A stretch of 19,739 nucleotides of DNA from an uncultured Chromatiaceae bacterium. GTDB lineage: Bacteria > Pseudomonadota > Gammaproteobacteria > Enterobacterales > Alteromonadaceae. How positions within the stretch are numbered: the stretch's first letter is position 1; each line of letters begins with the position of its first letter. The notes below the pieces were generated by a model. That model did no database searches and was not told the DNA's origin. It saw only the letters and a list, made by a program, of their open reading frames with translations. The translations under genes and the position numbers were made by a program. Below, piece by piece: positions 1 to 8,600 of the stretch. The stretch is taken from contig CAMLRA010000069.1 of the NCBI GenBank assembly GCA_946482325.1, forward strand, positions 1 to 19,739, written 5' to 3'.

Positions 1-1
1 C

Positions 2-1231
2 CGCGACAGTCTGGCGGAAAACGTCTACAACGAAGGCTTTAAAAAGTGGGACTTAGGCGACATCGTCGGTGGCAGCGGCACGCTGTTTAAAACCCAAACC
101 GGTGAACTGACAGTGTGGCTCGATGAAATTCGTTTACTGACCAAAGCGCTGCGCCCACTGCCGGACAAATTCCACGGTTTAACTGACCAGGAAGCCTGTT
201 ACCGTCAGCGTTATCTGGACCTCATCGTCAACGAGCAGTCACGCAAGACATTCTTAATCCGTTCAAAAACAGTGGCCTACATTCGCCAGTTTTTTAACAG
301 CAAAGGCTTTTTAGAAGTAGAAACCCCAATGCTGCAAAGCATCCCGGGTGGCGCTTCAGCCCGGCCGTTTGAAACCCACCACAATGCGCTGGATATGCAA
401 ATGTTCCTGCGTATCGCGCCAGAGCTGTACTTAAAACGCTTAGTGGTCGGTGGTTTTGAAAAAGTATTTGAACTGAACCGTAACTTCCGTAACGAAGGCG
501 TGTCGACGCGGCATAACCCGGAATTCACTATGCTGGAATTCTACTGGGCTTATGCTGATTACAACGACCTGATGGACCTGACCGAAGAGCTGTTCCGTGG
601 TTTGGCGCAGTCGGTGCTGGGCACTACAGAAGTGCCATATCAGGGCCATATTTTTGATTTCGGCAAGCCATTTGCCCGCATGTCAGTGACAGAATCCATC
701 CTGCACTACAACCCGGATGTGAAGCTGGAACAGTTAACCACGCGTGAAGCAGTTGCCACACTGGCCAAATCCTTAGGCATTGAAGTCAAAGCCAATTACG
801 GTCATGGCCGTATCCTGATGGAAGTGTTTGACGAGCTGGTCGAAACCAAGCTGCAACAGCCAACTTTTATCACTGAATACCCGGCCGAGATTTCGCCACT
901 GGCGCGTCGCAACGACCACAACCCGGAAATTACCGACCGCTTTGAATTCTTCATCGGCGGCCGTGAATTGGGTAACGGTTTCAGCGAGCTGAACGATGCG
1001 GAAGACCAGGCCGAACGTTTCCGTGAGCAAGTCGCGCAAAAAGAAGCCGGTGACGACGAAGCCATGTACTACGACGAAGATTTCGTCACAGCACTGGAAC
1101 ACGGTTTACCACCAACTGCAGGCCAGGGCATCGGTATCGACCGTCTGGTGATGTTACTGGCCGACGCGCCAAGCATCCGCGACGTGATCCTGTTCCCGCA
1201 TATGCGTCACAGCGACAAACACGGCAGCTAA
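2..1231 (+). CDS. lysS: Lysyl-tRNA synthetase, class II (5' truncated by window edge)
   Basis: Charges tRNA-Lys with lysine in the cytoplasm using ATP. The frame is open from base 2, with no start in the window. 409 residues are present against about 505 in E. coli LysS, so roughly the first 95 residues (most of the N-terminal OB-fold anticodon-binding domain) lie upstream. Class II signatures are clear: motif 2 with FRNEG followed by [10 protein letters not shown] (about bases 485-540), the lysine-site region FITEYPAE and SPLARRN (about 868-912), [15 protein letters not shown] (about 964-1010), and motif 3 [10 protein letters not shown] near 1130-1160. The protein ends shortly after the usual ILFPHMR. 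The stop is TAA, followed 15 bases later by a strong terminator, so it is the last gene of its unit. The assignment is secure. Whether the intact copy is the housekeeping enzyme or a LysU-like paralogue cannot be told here. Confidence 0.97.
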   Translation, partial: RDSLAENVYNEGFKKWDLGDIVGGSGTLFKTQTGELTVWLDEIRLLTKALRPLPDKFHGLTDQEACYRQRYLDLIVNEQSRKTFLIRSKTVAYIRQFFNSKGFLEVETPMLQSIPGGASARPFETHHNALDMQMFLRIAPELYLKRLVVGGFEKVFELNRNFRNEGVSTRHNPEFTMLEFYWAYADYNDLMDLTEELFRGLAQSVLGTTEVPYQGHIFDFGKPFARMSVTESILHYNPDVKLEQLTTREAVATLAKSLGIEVKANYGHGRILMEVFDELVETKLQQPTFITEYPAEISPLARRNDHNPEITDRFEFFIGGRELGNGFSELNDAEDQAERFREQVAQKEAGDDEAMYYDEDFVTALEHGLPPTAGQGIGIDRLVMLLADAPSIRDVILFPHMRHSDKHGS

Positions 1232-1246
1232 GCTGTTGATTTGACT

Positions 1247-1273
1247 GAAAAACCACCTTCGGGTGGTTTTTTT
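1247..1273 (+). terminator. Rho-independent terminator of lysS
   Basis: AACCACC (1251-1257) pairs perfectly with GGTGGTT (1262-1268) around a TTCG loop closed by C-G, the very stable UUCG tetraloop. It is followed by an uninterrupted T run to 1273 and preceded by A residues that extend the pairing. It lies just after the lysS stop. Confidence 0.93.
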
Positions 1274-1335
1274 ATGCACAAAAACCTGACCCCACCCCGT
1301 CCTTTCCGCTCAAAGCTGTTACCTCCAGACTCCAA

Positions 1336-1427
1336 CAAAGCCGGCAGCGGCAGCCACGGAGTGAGCGATCAAGAGTGAGCGCGGGAGGCGCGAACGGGCG
1401 AACGCAGTGGTGGCGGTGTTGGCTTTG
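1336..1427. repeat. GC-rich imperfect inverted repeat in the lysS-fiu gap
   Basis: The 1274-1655 gap holds no convincing gene. Within it, 1336-1357 (CAAAGCCGGCAGCGGCAGCC and two more bases) is an imperfect inverted copy of 1407-1427 (ending TTGGCTTTG), about 16 of 21 positions. The arms enclose a GC-rich centre with short direct repeats: GAGTGAGCG at 1360-1368 and 1373-1381, and CGAACG twice near 1390-1404. The outer parts of the arms (CAAAGCC / GGCTTTG) match exactly. The composition and layout resemble dispersed intergenic elements (REP or MITE-like), but only one copy is visible here, so dispersal is inferred. An ATG-initiated frame of 34 codons starting at 1274 crosses it and is not considered coding. 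Confidence 0.5.
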
Positions 1428-1576
1428 CCTCGACAAATCGCCCTTAACTCAAAGCCGCTAAACCAACTCCCCAACAACCCAGCTGTTCGCTGCTGACCAA
1501 CCAGACGACTTCTGCACCAAACCTGGCATCAACCCATGTCGAATATCAATAAAACACGAATAGGAGTAATTCCCAT

Positions 1577-1605
1577 TTGCAAATGAGAATAGATCTCGAT
1601 ACCAT
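1577..1605 (+). promoter_or_regulatory. Putative Fur-regulated promoter of the siderophore receptor gene
   Basis: A Fur-box-like 19-mer spans 1579-1597, starting GCAAATGAGAAT; it matches the classical GATAATGATAATCATTATC consensus at about 12 of 19 positions, mostly in the left half. It sits inside a plausible sigma-70 promoter: TTGCAA (1577-1582), a 17-base spacer, and TACCAT (1600-1605). Fur bound there would block RNA polymerase. The downstream gene is a ferric-siderophore receptor, a classical Fur target. The -35 and -10 each match consensus at 4 of 6 bases. Confidence 0.65.
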
Positions 1606-1655
1606 GTCGCCCGAAAAATAAAGCAGCCGTACCGGCAGTAAAAAGGGATCTGACC

Positions 1656-3941
1656 ATGTCGTTAATCAAATCAAAGAAACATTCTCAACCTTATCCGGCC
1701 GCTCTGGCCTCGGCGCTGATGCTGGCGATGCCGGCTGCTTATGCGCAGGACACCGGCAAACTGGCCGAAGTTGAAGTGAAAGGCAGCGCGATTTCAACTG
1801 AGCTCATCGCCGAAAAAGCCAGTTCTGCCAAACAGGTCAAGCCGCTGGTGGATACGCCGCAAACCATCGTCGTGCTGAAAAAAGAGCTGTTCCAGCAACA
1901 GCAAGCCAACACCTTATCCGAAACTTTGCGCAATACACCGGGCATCACCATGCTGATGGGTGAAAACGGCAACACCGCGACCGGCGATTCAATTTTTATG
2001 CGCGGTTTTGATACACAGAGCAGCATCTATGTGGATGGCATCCGCGATTTAGGCACTATCAGCCGCGATACTTTTAACACTGAACAAGTCGAAATCGCCA
2101 AAGGCCCGGCCGGCGTCGATAACGGCCGTGGCGCGTCCTCCGGCTATATCAATATGAGCAGCAAAGCGGCGACGCTGGATAGTTTTATCACCGGCAGCGC
2201 GACAGTGGGCACAGGTTCACATAAACGCGTCAGTGCCGACGTGAATCAGACTTTGGCCATCGACAATGCGGCTATTCGCGTGAATTTACTGCGTCAGGAC
2301 AGTGGGGTGCCAGGCCGTGACGTGGTGGAAAACAATATCACCGGCATCGCCACTTCGCTGGCGTTTGGCATCAATACCCAAACCCGCACCACGCTGAATC
2401 TGCTGCACGTGCAGCAAGACAATATCCCGGATGGCGGCGTGCCGACCATCGGCCTGGAAGGCTTCTACAGTGCCGCTATTGCCACAGCGTTCCCGAACAA
2501 CACAGCGCCGGCTTTTGGCAAAGTGAACCGCGAAAGTTTCTATGGCAGCAAAAACGACTTTGACCATGTCGTCGCGGACATGCTGACGCTGAAAGTCGAA
2601 CATGATTTTGCTGACAACGTGAAGCTGCAAAATACCAGCCGTTATGGCGTGTCGTCACAAGACTATGTGTTGACCGGCATCAATACCGGTAATGGCATCA
2701 CAGTGCCGGCGGCGACCAAAAATGATCTCAATACCTGGACTGTGAACCGTAACCGTCAGGGCAAAGATCAGCAGAACCAGTTGCTGATTAACCAGACCAA
2801 CCTGAATGCCACGTTGCAGCAAGGCAGTCTGACCCACAATATTGCCTCTGGTATCGAATTCAGCTTCGAAAGTCAGCTGAACTACACGCTGGGTTTACCG
2901 ACCGGCACCACGCAGGTCAATGCCAATCTGTATAACCCTTCGACTGCAGACGTGTTCGCATTACCAGTCCGCACCGGCGCGAAAACTGACGGCAATACCA
3001 GTACTGCCGCGTTATATCTGCTGGATACCATTGACTTAAATGCGCAGTGGCAAGTCAGTGCTGGCGTACGTGCTGAGCACTACAACACTGATACCAACCT
3101 CATCACGGTGCAAGCTGCAGCAACTCCACAAACAGTTCCGGTGGGTACTTTAATCGGTTCTGAAGCGCGTAAATCTGACAATCTGCTGAGCTATAAAGTA
3201 GGCACTACTTACAAACCAACTGAAAATGGTTCTGTGTATCTGTCTTATGCCACGTCGCAATTGCCACCGGGCGGCACAAACTTCTCACTGAGCACTGCGG
3301 CGACGAACCAGAACAACCCGATGCTGGAGCCGCAAAAAGGCACCAACCTGGAACTGGGCACTAAGTGGCAGTTACTGGATAAAAACCTGTTCGCAACTGC
3401 GGCACTGTTTGAAACCGTCAATAAAAACGAACTGGTACGCGATGATCTGAATACCTATGTGCCGGTTGGCGAAAAAACCGTGCGTGGCCTGGAGCTGGCG
3501 CTGGTCGGTTCACCACTGCCGAATTTTGAACTGAATGCCGGTATCGCGCTGATGAATCCAAAAATCACCCGCGGCGCCTTATACAGCGGCGCGCCAACCG
3601 ATGGTGGTGTGATCCAGTGGACGCCAAAAACCACTTTCACGGTGTGGGGTACTTACACGCTGGAGAAACTGAAACTGGGCGGTGGTGCCCGTTACATGGA
3701 TTCAGTGGCCCGCTCCAATACCACTAACCTAGCGGCAGCGACCAACTCGATGCTGGAAGTGCCGGATTATTGGGTGGTGGATGCGATGGCGACCTATGAG
3801 GTGAATCCGACAGTGACAGTGCAATTTAACCTGTATAACCTGCTGGACGAAGAATACGTGCAGTCACTGAATAACGGCGGCGGACGTTATCATCAGGGCG
3901 CGCCACGTTCAGCCAAGCTGGGTGTGAATGTCGCGTTCTGA
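1656..3941 (+). CDS. fiu: TonB-dependent catecholate siderophore receptor, Fiu type
   Basis: Outer-membrane gated channel importing ferric catecholate (or catechol-type) siderophores, energised by TonB-ExbB-ExbD. The 761 residues compare with 760 in E. coli Fiu. A signal peptide covers residues 1-30, with likely cleavage after AAYA. A TonB-box-like EVEVKG lies near 38-43. The plug domain follows, with DTPQTIVV, SETLRNTPGI, GENGNTATGD, FMRGFD, SIYVDGIRDLG, SRDTFNTEQVE and KGPAG, a series strikingly like Fiu. The rest is the 22-strand barrel, including a YVSYATSQ-like segment (VYLSYATSQLPPGG), LEPQKGTNLELGTKW, NLYNLLDEEYVQS and a terminal Phe. The start is supported by AAGGGA 7 bases upstream. 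piuC follows 64 bases later, as next to fiu in E. coli. The exact ligand cannot be read from the sequence. Confidence 0.93.
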   Translation: MSLIKSKKHSQPYPAALASALMLAMPAAYAQDTGKLAEVEVKGSAISTELIAEKASSAKQVKPLVDTPQTIVVLKKELFQQQQANTLSETLRNTPGITMLMGENGNTATGDSIFMRGFDTQSSIYVDGIRDLGTISRDTFNTEQVEIAKGPAGVDNGRGASSGYINMSSKAATLDSFITGSATVGTGSHKRVSADVNQTLAIDNAAIRVNLLRQDSGVPGRDVVENNITGIATSLAFGINTQTRTTLNLLHVQQDNIPDGGVPTIGLEGFYSAAIATAFPNNTAPAFGKVNRESFYGSKNDFDHVVADMLTLKVEHDFADNVKLQNTSRYGVSSQDYVLTGINTGNGITVPAATKNDLNTWTVNRNRQGKDQQNQLLINQTNLNATLQQGSLTHNIASGIEFSFESQLNYTLGLPTGTTQVNANLYNPSTADVFALPVRTGAKTDGNTSTAALYLLDTIDLNAQWQVSAGVRAEHYNTDTNLITVQAAATPQTVPVGTLIGSEARKSDNLLSYKVGTTYKPTENGSVYLSYATSQLPPGGTNFSLSTAATNQNNPMLEPQKGTNLELGTKWQLLDKNLFATAALFETVNKNELVRDDLNTYVPVGEKTVRGLELALVGSPLPNFELNAGIALMNPKITRGALYSGAPTDGGVIQWTPKTTFTVWGTYTLEKLKLGGGARYMDSVARSNTTNLAAATNSMLEVPDYWVVDAMATYEVNPTVTVQFNLYNLLDEEYVQSLNNGGGRYHQGAPRSAKLGVNVAF

Positions 3942-3965
3942 TAGCTAAGGTGATGCAAAATCTGC

Positions 3966-3989
3966 AGGCAGTCTATTAGGCTGCCTTTT
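3966..3989 (+). terminator. Weak terminator or attenuator-like hairpin between fiu and piuC
   Basis: AGGCAG (3966-3971) pairs with CTGCCT (3981-3986) across a 9-base loop and is followed by TTTT. The stem is short (6 bp) and the T run brief. It would at most reduce readthrough, giving less piuC than receptor message. Confidence 0.45.
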
Positions 3990-4005
3990 CCCATTGAGGT
4001 ATTTG

Positions 4006-4686
4006 ATGTTATTACATATTCCTGCCGTGTTAAGCAAAGCCGAAGTAGCCGAGTTCCGCCGTTTATTGGCGCAAAGTAGCTGGACTGACGGCCGCGCCAC
4101 AGTCGGGCCGCAAGGGGCACAAGTCAAGCATAACCGCCAGTTACCGGTCGACAGCCCGCTGGCGCGTGAACTGGGCGCACTGATTTTGCAGCGTTTGTAT
4201 CAGCATCCGCAGTTTTTGTCGGCCGCGCTGCCACTGCGCACAGTGCCGCCTTTGTTTAACGCCTATAGCGGCGGCGAGCATTATGGCCTGCATGTTGATG
4301 GCGCAATCCGGATTTTACCGGGCAGCACTTTGAGTTTAAGAACCGACGTCTCCTCGACTTTGTTTTTATCCGAACCGGATGAATACGACGGCGGCGAGTT
4401 GCAAGTCATGGACACCTACGGCGAACATCAGGTCAAACTGCCGGCCGGTGATTTGATTTTGTATCCGTCCACCAGCCTGCATCAGGTATTGCCGGTGACC
4501 CGCGGCGAGCGGGTCTGTAGTTTCTTCTGGAGTCAAAGCCAAATTCGCGATGACGCCAAACGGGCGTTGTTGTATTCGCTGGATCAGCAAATCCAGAGCC
4601 TGCGCCAACAATTAGGCGATAGTAGCGAAGTACTGGCGCTGACCGGGCATTATCACAATCTGCTGCGGATGTGGGCCGAGATATGA
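4006..4686 (+). CDS. piuC: PKHD-type Fe(II)/2-oxoglutarate hydroxylase PiuC (YbiX family)
   Basis: A cytoplasmic 2-oxoglutarate-dependent Fe(II) dioxygenase, commonly encoded beside Fiu/PiuA receptors and linked to iron-uptake loci; its physiological substrate is not settled. Length is 226 residues, against 225 in E. coli YbiX. The double-stranded beta-helix iron ligands are visible as H96 and D98 in GLHVDGA and H159 in SLHQV, with R169 in TRGERV likely contacting 2-oxoglutarate. Other family blocks are [34 protein letters not shown] and a C-terminal [15 protein letters not shown] 12 bases upstream keeps the frame open, but the ATG at 4006 has a Shine-Dalgarno (GAGGT, 3996-4000) 5 bases ahead and matches the family N-terminus. 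It is probably co-transcribed with the receptor under Fur, modulated by the weak hairpin between them. Confidence 0.93.
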   Translation: MLLHIPAVLSKAEVAEFRRLLAQSSWTDGRATVGPQGAQVKHNRQLPVDSPLARELGALILQRLYQHPQFLSAALPLRTVPPLFNAYSGGEHYGLHVDGAIRILPGSTLSLRTDVSSTLFLSEPDEYDGGELQVMDTYGEHQVKLPAGDLILYPSTSLHQVLPVTRGERVCSFFWSQSQIRDDAKRALLYSLDQQIQSLRQQLGDSSEVLALTGHYHNLLRMWAEI

Positions 4687-4788
4687 GTGCTGAAATATCC
4701 GACACACTTTGTAAAGGTATTTAACTGGGCGTAAACAATCACCTTTGGCATGCTGTGTTGGTCTTCTTTTGTCAGGAACAACCCGGTC

Positions 4789-5670
4789 ATGCTCACAATT
4801 ACAAATCTAAGCAAAACATATGATAACGGCGTTAAAGCGCTGCAGAATATCAGTCTGAATATCCCTAAAGGCATGTATGGTTTGCTGGGGCCAAATGGCG
4901 CCGGCAAATCCAGCCTGATGCGTACCATCGCCACTTTGCAATCAGCCGACAGCGGCACCGTCCGCTTTGGCGACATTGATGTATTAAAAGACCCGAACGC
5001 GCTGCGTCGTACTTTGGGTTATCTGCCGCAGGATTTTCAGGTCTATCCGCGCATCAGCGCGGCAGATTTGCTGGATCACCTAGCGGTGCTCAAAGGCCTC
5101 AACGAGAAAAAATCGCGCCGTGAGACTGTCGATGCCTTGCTGGCGCACGTCAATTTATATCAACACAAAGACAAAGCGGTCAGCAGTTTTTCCGGCGGCA
5201 TGCGCCAGCGCTTTGGCATCGCGCAGGCTTTGCTCGGTGACCCGCAGCTACTGATTGTCGACGAACCGACCGCCGGCCTCGACCCGGAAGAGCGCAACCG
5301 GTTCCACAACCTGCTGGTCAGCCTTGGCGAAGATAAAGTCATTATTCTGTCGACGCACATCGTCGATGATGTGGCAGAGCTGTGCCCGCAGATGGCAGTG
5401 CTCGCCGGCGGCCAAATTCTGCTGACCGGCAGCCCGCTGCAACTGGTCGACGAATTACAGGGCCAGGTCTGGACCAAAACGGTCAATCAGGCCGAAGCGC
5501 AGGAACTTGAGCAGCAACTGCCGGTGATCTCGAAACGACTGTTTGCCGGTCGCACTGTGCTGAACGTGTTTGCCATCAGCCAGCCGGTGGGCTTCAGCCC
5601 ATGCGCGGCCAATCTGGAAGACGTGTATTTCTCTTGTTTGCATCAGGCGCGTCAGCGCCAGTCTGCCTGA
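4789..5670 (+). CDS. ABC transporter ATP-binding protein (ABC-2 type, partner of permease/M1 fusion)
   Basis: Nucleotide-binding subunit powering the membrane protein encoded next. Length is 293 residues. All ABC motifs are intact: Walker A GPNGAGKS (34-41), Q-loop Gln 81, signature FSGGM (134-138), Walker B LLIVDEP (154-160) and switch His 190 in STHIVDD. The C-terminal ~90 residues follow the pattern of exporter-type ATPases of the CcmA/NatA/YadG kind, ending in LEDVYFSCL. The ATG at 4750 would add 13 residues, but the family starts at MLTITNLSKTY, and AGGAA lies about 10 bases upstream of 4789, so 4789 is preferred. The stop is followed immediately by the next gene's ribosome-binding site (10-base gap), so the two are co-transcribed. 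In the ~100-base gap upstream, TTGTAA (4709-4714) and TAAACA (4732-4737) are a weak promoter possibility. Confidence 0.93.
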   Translation: MLTITNLSKTYDNGVKALQNISLNIPKGMYGLLGPNGAGKSSLMRTIATLQSADSGTVRFGDIDVLKDPNALRRTLGYLPQDFQVYPRISAADLLDHLAVLKGLNEKKSRRETVDALLAHVNLYQHKDKAVSSFSGGMRQRFGIAQALLGDPQLLIVDEPTAGLDPEERNRFHNLLVSLGEDKVIILSTHIVDDVAELCPQMAVLAGGQILLTGSPLQLVDELQGQVWTKTVNQAEAQELEQQLPVISKRLFAGRTVLNVFAISQPVGFSPCAANLEDVYFSCLHQARQRQSA

Positions 5671-5680
5671 GGAGCTTCGC

Positions 5681-8600
5681 ATGTTTTTGCAGATGATCCG
5701 GTTTGAATGGCGCTATTACCGGCGCCAGCCGTCTTTTTATGTCACCTCAATCTTGTTCTTTTTACTGGCGTTTTTTGCCACAGCGTCGGACAGCGTGCAA
5801 ATTGGTGGTGGTGGGGAAGTCTGGGGCAACGGGCCTTTTGCCATCACCCGCACTATCACGACCATGCTGATTTTTTCGATGTTTCTGGTGGTGAATTTTG
5901 TCAGCAGTGCGGCGCTGCGTAACCACGCCAGCCAGATGGAAGAACTGGTTTGTACCAAGCCGGTGCCTCCTTTGTCTTATCAGCTTGGCCGGTTTTTTGG
6001 CAGTTATCTGGTGCTGGTGTTTGTGTTTGCCATGGTACCGCTCGGGACTTTATTAGGCTCGCTGATGCCTTGGGTCGACCAGGCGCGGTTTGGCCCGACA
6101 GTGCTCAGTTATTATGTCGACGCCTATCTGATTTTCGCGCTGCCATCGTTGTTTGTGTTGTCGGCGCTGTTTTACACCATCGCCAGTAAGTTTAAGTCGA
6201 TGCAGGCGATGTATCTGGTCGCAGTCGTGGTGTTTGTGCTCTATCTGATTGCCGGCAGTTTTGCCCAGACGCCGGAGTACCGCACTATGGCCGCACTGCT
6301 GGACCCTTTTGGTTTACGGTCTTTTGCCGACGTGTCCCGCTACTGGACTATTGTTGAGAAAAACACCTTGAGTGTCAGTTTCAGTGGTGTCTTGCTACAA
6401 AACCGGCTGTTATGGCTGGCGGTTGGCGTGATGTTATTGGCGCTGTTTGGTGGTTTATTTAAGCCGCTGGCGCTGACGCCAAAAGCCCGCGCCGGAAAAG
6501 CCAAAGCGCAAAGCGCAGTACCGGAGTTTGCTATTAAGAAGCTGCAGACCAAAGCGCAGACGCCATCGCATTGGGCGCAGTTTTGCACACGGCTTGGCTT
6601 TGAACTCAAACAAGTGGTGTTCAGTGCGCCATTTTTTATGTTGCTGCTGATTTGTATCTTTAACCTGCTGGCGCCTTTGTTTATGCCACAGCGTTTTTAT
6701 GGTACGGCCGATTGGCCATTAACCCAGACCATGATTGAGCTGGTGACGGATTCGAGCAGTTTATTGCTGGTGCTGATCCTGACTTATTACTGCGCCGAAG
6801 TGGTCTGGCGCGAGCGTTCACAAGGTATTGGCGACATTATCGACGCCACGCCGGTGGCCAATATGGTGCTGTGGCTGTCAAAACTGCTGGCGGTTGCCGG
6901 CGCTATGTTGCTGATGTATCTGGCTTTTGCCCTGGCGACCATCAGCTATCAGCTGCTGAAAGGTTTTGACGATCTGGACCTGATGCAATATCTGGTGCGC
7001 CTCGGTTATTTTAACTTCCTGCCTTTTATGCTGACCGTGGTGCTGGCGTTCCTGATTCAGGTGTTAAGCCCGAACAAATATGCCGGTATGGGCATTTTTG
7101 TGGTGTATTTCATTGTGACGCAAGTGCTGGATGCCTGGGGTTTTAACCACCGCATGTGGCATTTTGCCGCCTCGCCGGCCGCACCATTCTCCGACTTAAA
7201 CCGCTTCGGCTGGACCTTAGAAAGCCACAGCTGGTACATGCTGTATTGGGGTGGACTGACGGCGATTCTGTTTGTGCTGGGCTTTGGTATGTTTCAGCGT
7301 GGGCCGGCGCAAAGTCTGGCGGTGCGTTATCAGCAGCTGCGTTATCAGATTGGCGCTGGCGGTCAGGCGGTGATCCTGCTCGGCAGTCTGGTGTTTGTCG
7401 GCAGTGGTGGCTGGATTTATTACAACACCCGTGTGCTGAATCAATACGACAGCGCAGAGCAGCAGATGGATTTACAGGCCGATTATGAAAAAGCCTATAA
7501 AGCCGGCGCTGACGACCCAATTCTGGTGGCCCGCAAAGTCGAAGCTTTTGTGGATATCTATCCGGAGAAACGTCAGGTTGATGCCCGGATTGAACAAACA
7601 TTGGTGAATAAATTCGATAAGCCAGTCAGCAAGATGCTGGTGAACTGGCCGAAATACACCCGCAGCATGGAAATTATTGCGCCGGGCGCCACCTTAAGCC
7701 CACGTGATAATCGTCTCGGCACCGCCTGGCTGGAGTTCAGCACACCGGTGCAACCGGGGGCAACGCTGGCGATGACGATTAAACTGAGCCGCACCAATCC
7801 GGGCTTTCAGGATGATGATGTTGATGTCGCGGTGGTCGAAAACGGCACCTTTATCAACAATGCGGAATTGCTGCCGCAGTTTGGTTACAACGCTGGCTTT
7901 GAACTGCAGGAACGGCATGAACGCAGCAAACGCGGCCTGGAGCCGGTACAGCGCGCGTATAAACTAGAGGACAGCAGCCGTTACACCGAAAGTGGTTTTG
8001 GCCGCGCCGAAGACTTTATTGATTTCAGCGCGACTGTGTCTACCGCTTCGGATCAAACAGCGCTGGCACCCGGTTATCTGAAAAAACAGTGGCAACAGGA
8101 TGGCCGCAGTTATTTCCGTTATGAAATGAATGCGCCGATGTTTAACTTCTATTCGTTCCTGTCGGCGCGGCTGGCGGTGAAAAAGCAGGTTCATCAGGGC
8201 GTGTCGCTGGAAGTCTATTACCACCCGGCGCATCACTGGAATATCGACAGGATGATGCAGTCGATGCAGGACTCGCTGGATTACTTCAACAAGGCGTTTT
8301 CGCCGTACCAGCACCAGCAAATGCGCATTATTGAATTCCCGGGCTATCGTGACTTTGCTCAGTCCTTTGCCAATACAGTACCGTATTCTGAAGGTATTGG
8401 GTTTATCAACGACCTGCGCAACGAAGACAGTATCGACATGCCGTATTACGTCACCGCACACGAAATGGCGCACCAGTGGTGGGGGCATCAGGTCGGCACT
8501 GCCAATGTGCAGGGCAGCGCGGTGATCCCGGAAACGCTGGCGCAATACAGCGCTCTCAGAGTAATGGAAACCAAATATGGTCAGGCCAAACTACGCCAGT

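Noticed and set aside
1274..1378. 34-codon frame after the lysS terminator
   Set aside because: No ribosome-binding site, starts right at the terminator T run, and crosses the inverted repeat; not treated as a gene.
5570..5680. Upstream extension of the ABC permease/M1 gene
   Set aside because: It would overlap the ATPase gene by about 100 bases. The ATG at 5681 has a proper GGAG and begins with the expected amphipathic/membrane N-terminus.
7143..7601. 152-codon minus-strand frame within the permease region
   Set aside because: It is a shadow of the permease gene: Arg/Pro/Ser-rich translation, no start signals.
7964..8545. 193-codon open frame on the minus strand inside the ABC/M1 gene
   Set aside because: It lies opposite the zinc-motif coding region, has no ribosome-binding site or family resemblance, and is explained by codon bias of the real gene.
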